Assembly: GCA_964030785.1 (NCBI GenBank)
Contig: OZ034977.1
Location: 26,625,652 to 26,689,651 of the forward strand
DNA from: Siderastrea siderea
Lineage: Eukaryota > Cnidaria > Anthozoa > Scleractinia > Rhizangiidae
Reading direction: 5' to 3'
DNA: 64,000 bases
Shown: in pieces, positions 11,471 through 26,900 of the stretch
Numbering within the stretch: position 1 is the stretch's first letter
Layout of the letters: each line of letters begins with the position of its first letter
Notes under the pieces: generated by a model
Databases searched by the model: none
Told to the model about the DNA's origin: nothing
Seen by the model: only the letters and a program-made list of their open reading frames with translations
Program-made: the position numbers and the translations under genes

Positions 11471-14400
11471 TTTTGACATATATTTTGTTCACTTTTTTTG
11501 AGGATTGTAAATGCATTAAGGTTTTGTAAATTTGTCCTAAGAACTATCATTATTATTCATTTAATTATTAAAAGGTACGAGCCGCAAGCGAGGCAAAAGT
11601 ACAAGGTAAACATGACGAATAGTTCCCTACACGAATGTTAGGTTTGGGAGGAAAAAAAGAGAAAAGATAACAAGGAGTGTAGAAGCTCAGTTCATTTCAG
11701 TTTTCGCAATCAGAAAGCACGCTAAAGAAAAGCACTTGCCCTTAGCTCGTTTTCTTAACCCTTAAAGTTCCAGGAGTGATCAGCATCATTTTTCTCCTCA
11801 CCATATCAGTGTATTATAACACATGCAGGTCATGAGAATTTAGCAAATGATCACCAAAGATGAATTGTCTTGATGTTTGAAAAAGTTCTCCCAACTAGTA
11901 ATCAATGAAATCTATGGAGACTTGTAAGGAGAATTTGTGTAATGATGTTGGGGCTTAAAGGGCTAAATAAGAAAACGCAGGTAGAACTTCCTTGGCCAAT
12001 CTCTTCATACATAATTTACAGGGATGTGGATAAGAAATATATCATGAATTTGAGTGTCCGGCGGATAGAATTTTCGATTACGATATTACAGTTGAAACGT
12101 GTACTAAAAGTCTCATCTCAAGACTGCTAATCTCTTTGGCAATGATCTCACAGTAGGTCTCGTTTTTCTTAGATAATAATTTGGAGACTAAAACGAAGAA
12201 ATTGTAGGTTGACAACAGGGTCTATGAATAAATTTTCAAAACTGTTTATATTTGGGGTTCTCTCCAAGAGAGTTACAAGTTCACCTTGTAATAATGATTC
12301 AAAGATCTTTCCAGTGGCATACTAAGCAACTTTACCGTTCTCACAAAAACATGACAAAATCAGTGTGGCTGGACACAACGGCTCCTTCAGGTGTTAAACG
12401 TTTTATCTCGTTCTATGAAGAGGTTTTTCCTTTAAATATTTTCATTCATTTGTCAAGCTTTATCAGCGTACAGTAAACAGAAACCTTTTAAAACACCTAA
12501 CAATGTATCATTTTTCTTGCCACATGTAACATGTGAAAATACGACTGCACATTTTCACCGTTAGCTCTAAGTAAAATATGCTAGTAATTCTTAACCGCGA
12601 TACTAAATATCTTCTTTCTTTTATCCTTGAAAAAAAAGAAAAATTAATGCAAATCGCTCTTTCCAGTAGAATGTTTTATTTCTTGATCGGCTAACTGCTA
12701 AATGGAAAATACGGAGGATAGGTTAATATTGACAGATTGCTTCTTATTATCTTTGATACTCAGGAATAAATACCGTGCTTTGTTTAACAATATGCCATTG
12801 GTTGCCATTGGTAGGCCATTAAAAAACGTACGAATATAAAAATTTCAAAAGGGGCAGCGTCGAAATATTTCATTCTGGGTTTTCACTACAATAATGGACA
12901 GGAACGTTTTAATAAAATACTTGTATATATTTGTTTGCTCGAAACAGAGAGAAGTTTATCCTAGTATTTGTCAAATTACTATCTTTCGATCCCGTTGCAG
13001 CTGTTTATTAAAATATCGGCACAGTGCCGAACACAAAGGTAATCTAAATTCCTAAATGATAAACATCGGAAAGGTAAAAGCTGTCATGAAAATTTCATTT
13101 CGCGATAGGTGAAGCCTTAACTGTCAATTATAAATTTTAAAAATGATTCTTGTTATTAGCATATTTCGCGCCCCAGCTGTGCAGTATATGCACCTTATTT
13201 GAAAGCTTAAAATATCTGTTTCTGAGGGCATTTTGTCGGACTTTTCAAGGCGTTTTCCTCCATTTATTTATTCATGAAATAATTTCGCCATTAATATAAG
13301 AAATCTGTTGCTGTCCCAAGAAGGGTAAGTCATTATAAGATGAGTTATGCTATATATTTTGTACAACCGTGCAAATATTGCGTTCACAACTAAACCAACA
13401 CCCTGAAGGCCTGTCTTCTAGAGAATGGGTTGCATCTTACTACGAACACAAAGCCAGAAAATGCCACACAATAAGTATAATGAAAAAAAAACTTAATTAT
13501 TTACAGTGATTACACCGCAAGCAAAGTGAATTGTTGACGCAACAACAATCGCTGTATTTCTTCTGTGTAGAATTGCATCAAATCCGTCATCATTCTCAGA
13601 ACTCTCTCCCGGAACATGTATCTTGCAGGACTCTGGATAGGTAAAGATATTCAAACACCACATCTCTACGCTTGTAACACAACCAAACCAATAATCCTCG
13701 CTTTTGAGGGCCAGTGTCTGCATTGGAAATGAACAAAAATCCTTACTCTACAATTACCTTCTGCGTAACACTTCAAAAAAATAGTTTTTAACACCAGCCT
13801 TAACAAAAAATATCATGAGCCAAAAAGAAATGAAATAGAAAGAAGAAAGGGAAAGAGGTAAAACAAAACAATGTTTGAGTGAGAGCGAGCCTTTGACATA
13901 ATAGCCGGCTAATTATTATGTAGCGTAGTATGTATTCCAGTGCAAAATGATTAAAGGCAGACTTGGAATACGTATCAAATCCACATTTTCCGAAGCTTAA
14001 AAATTTAAACATATTCTAAAGAAAAGGGTGATTTCTTACAGAGATAAGAAAAACCGTCAGTAATTTTGTATGCATTTTAACAAACTGAATCTTTGTGAAC
14101 CCGAGAAAGAAATTTATTTACAGAGCGTACGGAAAATTTACTTTTCTGATAATAAGTCTCTGTAATAAGGGTGTCAAATTACGTCCAGCTATACCACTAG
14201 GCTAATAGCTATCCCTTGGTTACTTGGCAGATTCTACGACTCCCTGCTACATAAGCAAAAATATCCGAAGTAAAATTTGATAATTTTGAATTCGAGAAAT
14301 AAACAGGACTACAAATAAAACATCGTTTGCATTCAAAAAGCCCAAGGTCACGGTTAGAGCCACGTCAGACGATTTGTTCGAGAAATTAACAAAAAAAGAA

Positions 14401-15938
14401 ACGTTTATAAACAATTTACGAATCGAAAATGTATATAGCTACGAACCCTATATTACCAACCTGCAGTCCGCTTGGCGAATAACCACCATGGCCGCTTATA
14501 TTTTACAATACAGTTTTGACCCTTAAATTCAAGTTCGATTGATTTGAGGAGAAATCAACGAAAGAAGAATTTGACATAGAGTAAGACCAATAAAAACCAA
14601 TTAACCACAAAGCTTTTCATCAGATATTTCTTCTGGCTTTGAAAATAAATAACGGACATTTAACACAAGCATTGTCTTAATGGCATGATATCCTCACACA
14701 AAATGTCCCTTTACTACTTGTTAGGATTTCGCAAAAAGTGACTGTAGTCGCTTAATGGAGGTGCCTTCTATAATAGCAAATTCAATAGCCTTCATTTGAA
14801 TGGTTCAACTTCTTAGTGGGATTACATCCACAGACTCAAATTGAAGGACAATATCCAAGATTTAAAAAAACTTCGCGCGACAAAAAAGTCGCCACAATCT
14901 TTGCACGTTTGTTTGTTCCATTTACAGTACGCATTTTCTTTTCTGTTGATATTGTGTAAACTGTGATACCTTTTAAGTGCTAAAAAGCTTTTGACATATG
15001 ATCGAATTTTAATGTGAATATGACAGTATAGCGGAGGCACTATAAGACACGGAAACTTTTATACTTCTTTAAAACATTTGTACGACGAAATATCGCCTAA
15101 CAATAATTGAATTGGCACATAAATGTATCGATCTGGGCATGGATTATGATTTTTTTTATGGAGAGACTGTTCATTTCTTGAAACGTAGAAATCTTTGTGC
15201 TAACAGAAGATAAATACGTGTAGAAGACAATATAGCGTCATTCTTTTAGAGCAAAGACGTGTATAATATAAGAGGGTCATAAGTAGACATATAGGCAAGA
15301 ACGTCTTGATGATCGTTGAAAACGTATCTCAAACTTAGCCGAAATACTGCCGATAACAAGGAACAAATGAAGTTCTGAGAAAAAGGTAGAAGATGCACAA
15401 CTAGTCACCCAGCAGTAATTTCAATACAACTGTGAATTTTGACACGTTTGAAGCGATTGTGATCGTAATCTTAATGGGGTAGTATATGAATTTTGAGAAA
15501 ACGTATTCTACCAGTTAACGTTTGTTCCTGATATTACATAAATTGTTTCAAGCTTCTAAGAACAGCCTGCTTTGAAAAATATAGAGATATGCGTGTATGC
15601 ATTAGACAAACAAGCTGCACGACAGGAAACCACAATTCGCTATGCCAGCTGGTACATGTAGTTTGTGATTGAATTATTTTTCATCGAGGACGACCTCTTA
15701 GCAGTACCGTTAATGCTTTTCCTTGCACTGCTGCTCATTTTATTGCCTTCAAAAACAACCGCTTTGTTTCTGAAGAGAGTCGAATAAGACACCAGAAACA
15801 GGAGTTCATCAAAAAAAGACAATGAATTCTAATAAATGCTTTGTGAGCAATGAACTGAGAAAAGGGTGGAACGTGCGTTTGTAAGAAAACTGTCCTCTGC
15901 AAACATTTTCGTGCTGGATTTACCTAAGAATATTTACC

Positions 15939-16002
<64 letters not shown>

Positions 16003-17994
16003 CTGATGCTGTAACTAACTCTTTCCTTACCCTCAGTTGAGCTCTGGACCTAAATTGTTCGCGGGTTTTGCTAATACACTCATTTTTGCAGGTGGTAGAG
16101 TCGCGAAGAGTCAATGACTCTCCTACGCGGTTACCCATGAAGACCTTTCTTTAAACTTTTAAAATGTCGCATATGTCCTGAGCAAATTGAACTACGACTT
16201 ACAATTTTTGGAAAGAAACTTGTCGCTTATTATCAGGATAACTGCGATAGCAAAACAGGCCTCTGAAAACACGAAATTTTATTTCCAGTTTTTTTTTTTG
16301 ACTGTCCGGCGGGAGTTGGCGCATGCGTTTTGTATTTTACGACTGTTACACTGAAGCTTACGAACTAGAAAGCAAACAGCTTTTTACCTGAATATTATTA
16401 TTACGGGTCAAGGACATCAGTTAGCTCCTCACGTCGCCTACAGTAATTCATGCACGGCAGGTCGATCCATCGGGTGCAGGCAGATTAAGATGTAAGCTTC
16501 TTCAGGTAAATGCAAACCAGTTTAAAGGCCACCCCAAGAAGCTTGTTTGAGTAAATGGAAGGAATCCTTTTTTTTTTTCAATAATCGTTGCGCTATTACC
16601 AGAACTGAGTTATGTTGCAGTATATTCAAACGCTCGATCCTTGTTTCGCTGAGTTGCGGCGTCTCACGATTCTATATGATCCATACTATCCTTTCACTTC
16701 GAATTCTCTAGCAATCAATTAAGCGATCGTTATATAGTAGCGATCATTTGAAAACCAACCTTTAGTACACTAAAAATCCCGACTTGCGACAAGTCTACTC
16801 GATATCCTGCAATGTAACTGTCCGGAGTAAACGATTGTCCCCCCCCAAAAAAAAAAACACCGTTGACATATATGGAAAAGTAGAGTTAAAATTTCTCCTT
16901 TTTGGGGTTTTACATGACATTTTAGCGAAACGTTTTACTCGTCGTTGCTGTTTCACCAGCCCTCAAAGCACCCGATCGTCTTTTTCGATATTTCAAAATA
17001 TCAATACGTTGGGATGGAAGCAAACTTGATCACTATTCAAATGATCCAAGCCGTTTTCTTTTAGTTATTTATCTAAGTTGAATTTGTAGCCAATGATATC
17101 AATTCTTGCCTTAGGATATCGTCATTAAAGTTTTCCTGTGTTTGAAATGTCTGGTTCGAAATTTGATAGTTGTCTGTTGTCGCTAAAACGAAAAGTGATA
17201 TTTTCATTTCCGTTGCAGTAGACTGCTTTGAAAAGACTAGACGTACGGTACTAGAAGCAAAAGCTTTTAGTAAAACCGCCAGCCAAGATTTTCGAGAGCG
17301 ATAGTTATTGATTACCTCCGAGCTTGGCCGGCAGGTACTGCAGACAATTCGCCTTAAACAACAGGTAATTGTTAATCAGTTAACTACTGTGATGTTTCAC
17401 AGAAAACTATAAGTAGCCGGCTTTCTTGATTTATAGTTCTGTTGCGTTTCCGTCTGTGTTTTCAAATATTTGATTCTTAGTATTCTAGATATTCATAGAT
17501 AGTGCGCATCTAAGCTAATTTTTTAAGCTCCTTAAAAATGAAAAATAGTTTGCCTAACAAGGATTCCACCTGGTAAACATAGAAACAGAATTTGCTTGTA
17601 CGTAGCGTAGTCTCGTTCTACTTTGGTGCAAGCTTAAGTACAGCTTAAAATGAAAAAAATTGTTTCTGCTGCTTTAAAATTTGTAATTTTATGTAGATAA
17701 AATTCAGTGTTGTTTTTGTTCAACACAAAAAACAGATTATTAAAATAGACATAGCAAACAAAAAAACTACATTCATAACGTTGTGAAGATAAAAACAAAC
17801 ATTCTTCTCAACATAACTTTAAAGCACAATTGATAAGCACTCTGTAAAAGGTATAATACAAAGATAGAACTGTTTTCTCTCTGGGAACAACACACTGGTG
17901 TAATGAACACCCATTTGAGCCTTTCAAATGGGAGCGTGTTGTGTGGTAAACTTAACTGAAGCAACATTTTCTATTTTATCTTCATGATTAGAAC
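11471..17994. other. intergenic region, no gene supported
   Basis: This is AT-rich non-coding DNA. Short ORFs are scattered on both strands without splice-site context or family motifs. Apart from the GAT microsatellite listed separately and poly-A/T runs, nothing convincing was seen. Confidence 0.4.
15939..16000. repeat. (GAT)n trinucleotide microsatellite
   Basis: About 20 uninterrupted GAT units, ending in the variant GCTGATGCTG. The poly-Ser ORF on the other strand is a by-product of the repeat. Confidence 0.95.
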
Positions 17995-20900
17995 ATGATG
18001 CAGTTGCACTTTATTCAAGCTTCTCTATTCTTATTATACCAACAATGCTCTTTAATGAGAGTTAAGGGAAACTGTCCCACAAATAATGAGAACGACCCAG
18101 AGTGGCGCTATGCTGTGTTCGAACGCAAAGCAAAAGGTAGGTTAAGCGTAATCAATTTAATCATTTTTTCCCTCACCTATCCTCGCCCTTCAAACGTTTT
18201 AAGCTTCTTAACGTTTTTTAACATGACGTGTACTGTAGGCGTTCTTTTGGCAGTCCATAAACTATCTGTAAGTCAAGTACATATTGGATTATTGAGAAAA
18301 TGCAGGTTGCGGAGGACAGAAAGAAAAAGAAACCAATCCTTGTTAATTTTCCTGAAATGTATTGGACAACAGTTATGATAATTACGTTTCGCAAAATTGC
18401 AACTCCTTCTAAAAAGTCTGCATTGTTACTGTCCAATCACGCAATCTAAAGACAGTCGTCAGAAAATCAGAAAGTTCAGTTCATGGCCTTCAGGTGGTTT
18501 TCCTCGAATCCTTGTTAATTTTCGTGAAATGTATTGGGCAACAATTATGATAATTACGTTTCGCAAAATTGCAATTCCTTCTAAAAAATCTGCATATTTA
18601 CTGTCCAATCACGCAATCTAAGGACAGTCGTCAGAAAATCAGAAAGTTCAGTTCATGGCCTTCAGCTGGTTTTCCTGGAATCCATATAAGTCAGTGGCTC
18701 GCGCGAAAGTATCCTGAGTAGTGAGGCCCTTTTAGGGGGGCTACGAATATCGCTAGTCTGAATTTCATAACCCTTCGTTTCACGTATTGAGGAGGAAGCC
18801 ATGTCCCTGTCGGTGTTTTACTATTGTATTTGCCCTTGTCTTTGCCGCTGTCGCAGTTTCAATCCATCTCTGTGTCGTTTGTCGCCATTTCGTCTGTCTT
18901 ATGTCGCTGTTTCAAGGCCACGTCGCTTGTCGAAATTAACCCTAACAGGGCCTCAGTAGTCAAAAACTGGTCACAAGTTATAACTTATTGCTGTAAGGAT
19001 CATATGAAGATGACGAACGGGTCCCACAGCTAAGGCATACAATGGTAAAGAAATCAAGCCTGCTTTAATTACGATACGATTTAGCAGCTTATAATTCAAG
19101 ATCGTCAACCTTTTTGTCTAACCTCTGAAACAAGCTGAGCTAATTAACATGCACAAGGCCGTTCTGGGGAGTAACGACATTTCTGGTACAATATTTTGAC
19201 CTTGTTGCTTTGACACATAAAACTTGCTACTCATAACACTGAACCTTTGTGCCAATTTGATGTAAATGATTTGAATATTATCATCGAGCTCCTTCCAGGT
19301 TCTGCCCGGCTTTTTCGTGTTTTAACCTTAAGTTAACGGCCTTTTTCTCGAGTAGTCCAGTACCTCTTGTGAACCTCTAATTTCAGAGGCATTCTAAAAC
19401 AATATTGTTCATTGTCTTCAGGGATAGGGGCATTGTTTGTGCCGTTATCTTATTGTTCTTATGGCGAATCATGTGAGATGTTCAATGAGGTGCTGGTCGA
19501 CTCTTTTTCTCAACAGGAAAAGCCTTAAGAAATCACGTGATCCTTTCACGAAGCGTTCGATCAGAAATAGAATGTTCCTTGAGCTGTTTACGACATGACC
19601 AGTGTGAATCTTATAATTTTCAAGAGGATGGAGAACATGTCTGTGAATTGAACGACCACACAGCATTGACAAGCTCACGTGACTTACTGCGGCGAAATGG
19701 CTTCTCATACTACGGCTCTGGAATGGTAAAAAGAAAATTTTGCATAATTATTGAACTTTCCTTGTACTGCACTGCTGTTTCCTGAGGAGACGGCTCATAT
19801 TTCTCACTGCAACACGTAAGGCATTTTTTGTTGTTGTTGTTGTCACAGAAACCTTGCTTAAATGCGATTTGCCAGAATGGCGGGACGTGTCACCCTACCT
19901 TAAGAAGTATGGCCGCTCCATACTGCTGTCTTTGTGAACAGCGTTACCAAGGAGATGTCTGCCAACACTTAATGGGTAATTATTGTAAACTGACATTCAC
20001 CGTCAATTATTGCACATGACTTCTAATTACTGCACTGGCTGTCACGTTGACAAAAAAAAGAAAATGACCTCCCCTCAAAGAAGGAATTTGATAGACCTTT
20101 GGCATAAAAAATAAGACTTTTGTTGTCGACGTCGCTGTTGTTGTTGTTGTTCTTTTCTGTCATTATTTCTTAAGTTTTAATATAAGACACTTCTATACCG
20201 AAGATGAAAAACAAACAGTTATTTTTGCGAGTAAAACAAGGTTGATTGGGCCCCCAAACCTGGGATAACATCTCAGGATAGTAAGTTTCATTATTATATA
20301 CAAAACCAGTGGATAGTGTTTTTCGCGTGCTCTGATAGGCTTCTCAAACTCGGGATAGTACCTGCTGTACGCCTTCCGGCATTTTGCTGGATTGCGCGAG
20401 TTTTCCCTCATTTCTCAAATCAGAACGGCCCGCACATCACGGGCATGTGCGGACGTCTGGAACTGACTGATAAATAAATGTTTTGAATCGGTGTTTAGCC
20501 GAGTGTTACCGCAATGTGCACAGGAGTGTTTTTAAAACGCGTTTTGCTTATTATGATTCGACTCAGTGATCGAGCAATGGAAAGTGAAACTCGCTTTTAA
20601 AATAAGATTAAAAGGGTGACTCTTGGTCAATTCAAATTAGTGAAGAAAACGCATTACCTAATAAAAGCTAAAGTTCGAAATGAGGTACCCATGTAAAAAA
20701 TGAATGAAGCAAATTTGAAATGAAAATAAATTCTGACTACACTAAACGGTGAGGAAAACTGAGTCAGTGCTTTGTGTGACTCTTGGCTGGAGTCATATAA
20801 GTACTGAAAGGTAACAGCCTGTTAGATCTGTCAAAATGATTGCGTGATTTTATTCACGCGAACGTGCTGTAGGCAATTCATTTTTGCTAGTTAAAATGTT

Positions 20901-23900
20901 GAGCTCCCAAACAGCATATTTTTGTTTCTTCATAAACAGTTAGTGTACGTTCTTATTTAACTTTAGTCGGATTACTGAACGTAAGCGGAAAACCGAAGTC
21001 CCTCACGAAGTGCACGAATCATCGCCACATATTGGCGTTATGCCAAATTTGACATTTATGTTCGTGTTAAGTTCAATTTCCTCATTTTCCGATATGAAAA
21101 AGTAAATGAGTTTTATTGCTCTTACCAAAAATCAAAGCTACTTTTGTTTCATCTTGTTTAGTGAATTATTTGGTGCTTTCACAAATTAAGTCCCTTTCCC
21201 GGCAATAAATGATGAACATGAAACGAGCCATACAAAGTTTTTGAAAACTTTAATACGGGCCGATACAGTCCCATCGACGAGCGAAACGTGTCATAATCAG
21301 AACTTAGGACGATACACTCGTATGATAAAACAAACACCACGCAATCTTACGCTCAGACAGCCAAGTTGACCGGCAGTTTCAAAATCAAACAACAAAAAAC
21401 ATGTTTATCAGGGTTTAGCTGTTTTATAAGCAAAGGGCATTTTCCTTATTTCATGATGTGCACAAGTTAAGTACGGACAATAAGTCAATAACATTACCCA
21501 ACGCTAATTTGTGAATATCTCGGAAATCAAACCAGAATACTAAGCAAACTAACTTTACAGTAAACATGAAGTAGAAACAGGCCAACGCAATGTCGTACTC
21601 ACACTATATAAGCTCCTTAGCTGGGGCCGGCAGATCGTGTCAGCATTTTCAGGAATCAAGGGAAACGGAACCATCCAGCTTTCCAACAGCTCCTTGAACA
21701 GCGGTTTGGTTGCCTAGGCGCTACACCGCTGACCAAAAAGCCCGAGGTTTCTGAAAACCACACCCTTCCTTACACCGCCCACGCTGAATAAACCTCCCCA
21801 CCCCTAAGAAAACCGCTGCCCCGATTTACTCTTGACTCAGGAACGGGTCCTCGCCGGTGGAACCAGTAACAAAGATGAGGACGCATGCGCACTGCGTTCG
21901 CACAAAAAGGAACTCTTTGGCGCTGGCTATCCACTAGTTTGGTATAAACTAAAACTTTCGCGACTCGGCAATATCCACCACTATTCAGCTCCAATTCGGT
22001 GAATAATTATTAATTATTTTTTGTTTGAATGAAGTGGTTCTCGTTGTCTTAGCAGCTTTTACGAGTACATTTTGCAACCAAAAAATGCATAGCTGCTGGA
22101 CAAATAGGAAGACTTTTGTTAGTTTAAATGCCTTTTCTTGAAGCACAATTATTTATTAATACCTAACCTATTCTAATTATATCTGTTCAGTGCTTATTTG
22201 TGTCCTCCCCACACAGGTTTTCGTTTTCCCAACAGCAGCTCAGGAGATTACGCCTCCACAAAAGTAAAGGGAAACAAGGACTTAAATTCGTTGAGTGTTT
22301 GTGTGCGATTTAAGGCCACTCAGCCTAAGCATAGAATAAGCACGCCTCTATCATATGTCACCAATGAAACTGCTGTTGTTTTGCAACTTCATGGGAACAG
22401 AACTATTAGGATTATCATCAAAGATGAATATAGGTAATTTTACTCTTAATTGATACTTCATTATTTTCACTAAAAGTGCCACTGGGACCAGGATTTTGGT
22501 ATTCCACATTTTTGCATTTTCGAAAATAGTTTGTGGTTCTTAGTCACCTTGCCAAATTTCAACTCATTACGACGACTGGAAGTTGCTTTTTTCGGACGGT
22601 TTTTGTCGAGATTTTACGGCCGCCATTACTGGCCCATGTTCCGGAAGCTGGCTTGCGAATTAGCTGAAGTGACGTTAAAGGCTCACCTCAAACCTAGTAC
22701 CTTCATACTGTTACTTGCCGTGGGAAATTTGACTGTCGTCGAGGGAAGATTTCCTTCCAACTGTTTGTTGCACGGCCTTGAAATTTTCGTTGCTGCAGCA
22801 GTTATGATGGGGTATTACTTGCGTTGTACAATGCTACAACAATAAATCCAACCACCGAGCTGGTATTTCGCTTCAACAAAGCCTTGCGAGCGGACCCGCA
22901 ATGGAAAAACGTCGGGATAATGTTCGTACTTACACACAGTGCAAATTTCAACCCGAGAGGTATTTCAGTCGACTGTTCTGACCACTTTATGGACGAGTGT
23001 TTCCAGAGGGATGTTCATGTCGAAGGATCCCAGCGGTTGATCATTCCATTGTCCTTTCCAACTATATGGAAAAAAGATCCGAAAAAAAAATTCTCCACGC
23101 GAACAAGACGAAAGGTACCTAATCTTATTAAACGCAGTTAAAGTGATAGTTTGTTTCTTTTTCAACGCATCCACAATTGTGCAAAACTAAGTTTCTTTTA
23201 ACGTATTTTAAAATTTATTTTGCTTGTGGCAACCCTTCCAGTTCTGCCGTCTGCTAGCGCCAAGATCTTCGGCGTAGTACTCATAAAATGCATCCTGGGC
23301 GAAATTCTTTTTTTAATTCGCCAGTGTTAATTTCAAAGCAGTAATCGCTTAGAAGCATGGCCATGTATTTTATAGCATACCATCCTGAATGTGAAGAAAC
23401 TTTTCTGCTTATTCCCTGCCGGTGAAGAGTCGATTGACATTATTGTTCGAAATATCTAAAGGCTTCAATAGGTCGGCTCGTCCTGCGTGGAAATTTAAGT
23501 TGGGAAAAAATATCACACGCCACTATTTGCCGAAGGGTTTTACAATGTTATCTCTTTTAACTGTCATAGCAATCTTAATAAATGAACTACCAAGAAAAAT
23601 GATTAAATATCAAGTTATTATTTTTATGCAATGAATAAACAAGGGAAAAGCTTCGTTTCCTCGGCGGTTCACATGTTGTTGTTGAACAGCAGAAAATTTT
23701 CCTTGCGGCTTTGGTTTGCACTACAAATATTTAGATTCCGGTCACGCAACGCCTCCAGTTCTTAAAAAAAATAGTCTTGGTTTATTTCACTTTTTTCGGT
23801 TCAAGTTAAGAATTCTATAAAAACTGTTCAAAATATTTAGAAACGCCAAGCACTTGCGTTTCAATCCATTAAGCGACAACTGTACTATGATGGACACGAT

Positions 23901-26900
23901 AAGCTTCATAAGCTGACTGCCAGATGACTAAGACATTACGGCTCTTCAAGAAAGTTCCCCATACTATGCTAAGAATGGCCAAAAACCTCAATGCTTTACA
24001 ATGTATTATGAATATAAGCAACGGCAGACAAAATATAGCTTCGAACAAAGCGAACAATAAAATCGATCGACCGCTGCTTGAGAATTCGCGAGCATCATAT
24101 TCTAGAGTTTTTATACGTGTTTTCTCTAAACGTCCAAACTTAAAACATCAGTTTTTCGAATAGCCGGACAGCGATTTATCCGTTGGATAAGAGTTATCCG
24201 CTCTTTGAGCAACTTGTGCCTGAACCGTAATCACTGTATAAGGATTATTTCGCGTATATTTTGAACTCCCGCCAATAAGGCGAGAAAAAAAAACTTTGAA
24301 CATTTGGTTACAAGTTTACACCTTATTATAGGAAATTAACGCTTGTGTTAATTAAGGTATTTGAAATTAACGCGAATTGAAGGGAAAATTACTCCCCAAT
24401 AAAGCAAGTTAACGCGAAAGAGGGGGTAAAACTTCAAAATGAGGGAAATTAACGCGATTAGCACAAAGAAACACCTTGTGGTCTCAACTGGAACTATTTA
24501 TTTCTAACTGAATATAAAGATGACGAACAAAACTGGTCTACAGGTGTGCGAGGCAATTTCTTTACAGACAATGTGCGTTAAATTCTGCCTAAATGTAGCA
24601 AAGCTATTGATTTGTGGGTGTCAAGAATGTCTGGACTGTATCCAGAATATGGGATTAAAATGATGGAAATTAAGGTCGCGGGAAATTAACGCTCCACTTA
24701 ATTAACAACGCGGAAATTAACGCTCAAAGAAATTAACGCGACTTAAGTTAACGCGAATTTTTACAATTCGCGTTAATTTCACAGAGCGTTAATTTCCTAT
24801 AATAAGGTAAGTTGAAATCTCCTGACATCAGTTCTTACAACGTAAGGTAAGAAAAATTCTTCATTTGCCGAATGAAATGATCCTCTGATGCTTCGGAAGT
24901 TTAAGACTGTTCCGAATCGTATCGAGAATCGTAGAAATACTCTTCGGAGGCTTCGCAGTCGACGGTAGACATCTTGAGTCAAAACACAAGGAAACGCGAC
25001 TGAGGTAAGCCTCTGACGTCACGAGCTATTGAATTGCGCAATCACCCAGGAACACGTTTTCAGTAATGGCGGACACATTTTACGCAACTTTGGAGCTAAA
25101 AAATATTTGGATGGACGGTTTCTTGTTCAGTTTTCTGGGTAAATATAGACACAACGCGATATTCTGCGACAGAATTTGGCCGAAATAAACCTACGAATTT
25201 TCGTCCCAGTGCCACTTTAAAAAGAAATGTTCGTTAGTATTAATCACCGGGGAACAATTAGGCAAAATCCAACAAAATACTGGAGATTCCCAAGCGATAG
25301 TCTGCATCCAATGCAGGAAGAGTAGCAATACTCACTGTTGCTTCGTGCCACAGAACCTGTTTTAAGATCGGAATGTATGAGCGACCAGTGCTTATGGCGA
25401 ACCAGCTTTATTTGTTAGAGAAAACTTGTAAATTTTAAAATTCTCTGGTGTAGATACTGGGGCAAAGGAAATTAGTCAAAGGTTTATTGAAAATTAGGTC
25501 ACACCCTGTTCATGTGATTATTTCGAGCTATTATGGGGACTAACGGAATGTTTTAGTTATTTCAGGCGTTTTCTATGCTTTTTGAGGCATTTCATCCGCG
25601 CGAAAGCAGCAAGCCTTGATTGCCAGTTGTAGTACCACTGCCGAGCCAAATACTAAAGAAATAAACGTCCCTATAGCTCGAAAACAAGAGCTGTTGGTTT
25701 TTCTACTTTTGCCGCTTGCTGCGTAAAAGCGGGTAATTTTATGAAATTTTGCGTCTTGCTGCTCTGCTGCAAAACCCATTACCGGCGCATATAGAAAGGA
25801 CACTTCCCGAAGAAATTTTCTCCCTTACACACGGCCAAACTAACTTGAACGAGGGTGTTTACAGTGAATCTAGCTGTCCCTTCTTAAAACCGGTGTTACC
25901 AGGATAAAGATAAGACTAGTAAAACTTTTTTTCTCCCTAGTGACTTCCCCTATGTCTCCCTATTGGACGACACTTGGCATCACGTGTGTTTCACTTGGGA
26001 GAACATAGGTGGGAATCTGACGTTATATGTAGACGGCCTTCTAATTGGACAAAAATTTGGCGTACATCCGGGGATCACCTTCAGTAGCGTAGGAACTTTA
26101 GTGATTGGTCAACTACAGAAAGCAGTCGGCGAACAATTGATCTTGAACGCATCGTACCTTGGGGATATTACAGACGTAAATATGTGGAGCAGTGTGTTAA
26201 CTCAGAGCACCATAACGGAACAATCAAGTGAATGTTTTGCTCAGTTGGGTGACTTACTTGCCTGGTCCTCGTTTTCCTCCGGATTTCTTCAGTTTCAAAA
26301 CGAAGCAGGTAGCGTTCCAGCGGAGTGTAAAGGGCTTGGTAGGTAAATCCAAGTAGAGTGTCGCCACAAGTAAATCCTATGAAAATCGTTTACCTTTGAA
26401 ATGTTACTCCTCTCTTGACAATGTTGTGTAGGTCATTTTCCCCACGGTTTTTCCTCCGACGTCACATTTTTCTTTTGTTGATGACTCGATGCTTGTCTCC
26501 TCTCGCTCAGATCGGATACACAAACGCTCTTTTACTCCCAGTTGCCTTTTACTTTCCTTCCAGTTTCGTCTTCCTCTTGTAACTGGTTTACCTCCTCCTG
26601 ACCCGACCTTGGCCGCCCCCAGCTTTACCCACCAATAGAATAAAACAAAGACCAAAACTGGAACCAATACAAAACACGCAGTAAAAAAACCACAACTCGA
26701 AGCAAAAATATATGACCGATGCCAGTCGCCAACCATCTACCCATGCTCCTCACGGTCGTCAGGCAATGGCTACATATCAAGAAAACTCTCTTTAACTGAG
26801 AATCCGGCTGAGGGCTTAAAGCGAGATTTTAGGCCAAAGCGCGGGTGAACGTACATAAGCCCAGTCGTGATTGTTAGATAACTTTGTGGGTTTAGCCTTT

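Noticed and set aside
13493..13723. 76-aa minus-strand ORF (DYWFGCVTSVEMWCLN region)
   Set aside because: It has an exon-like length, but no convincing splice acceptor or donor set or family motif was found.
26404..26736. 110-aa minus-strand ORF with one strong hydrophobic helix
   Set aside because: It lies antisense in an intron of the PAN-LamG gene with no promoter, splice or family evidence. It may be repeat-derived.
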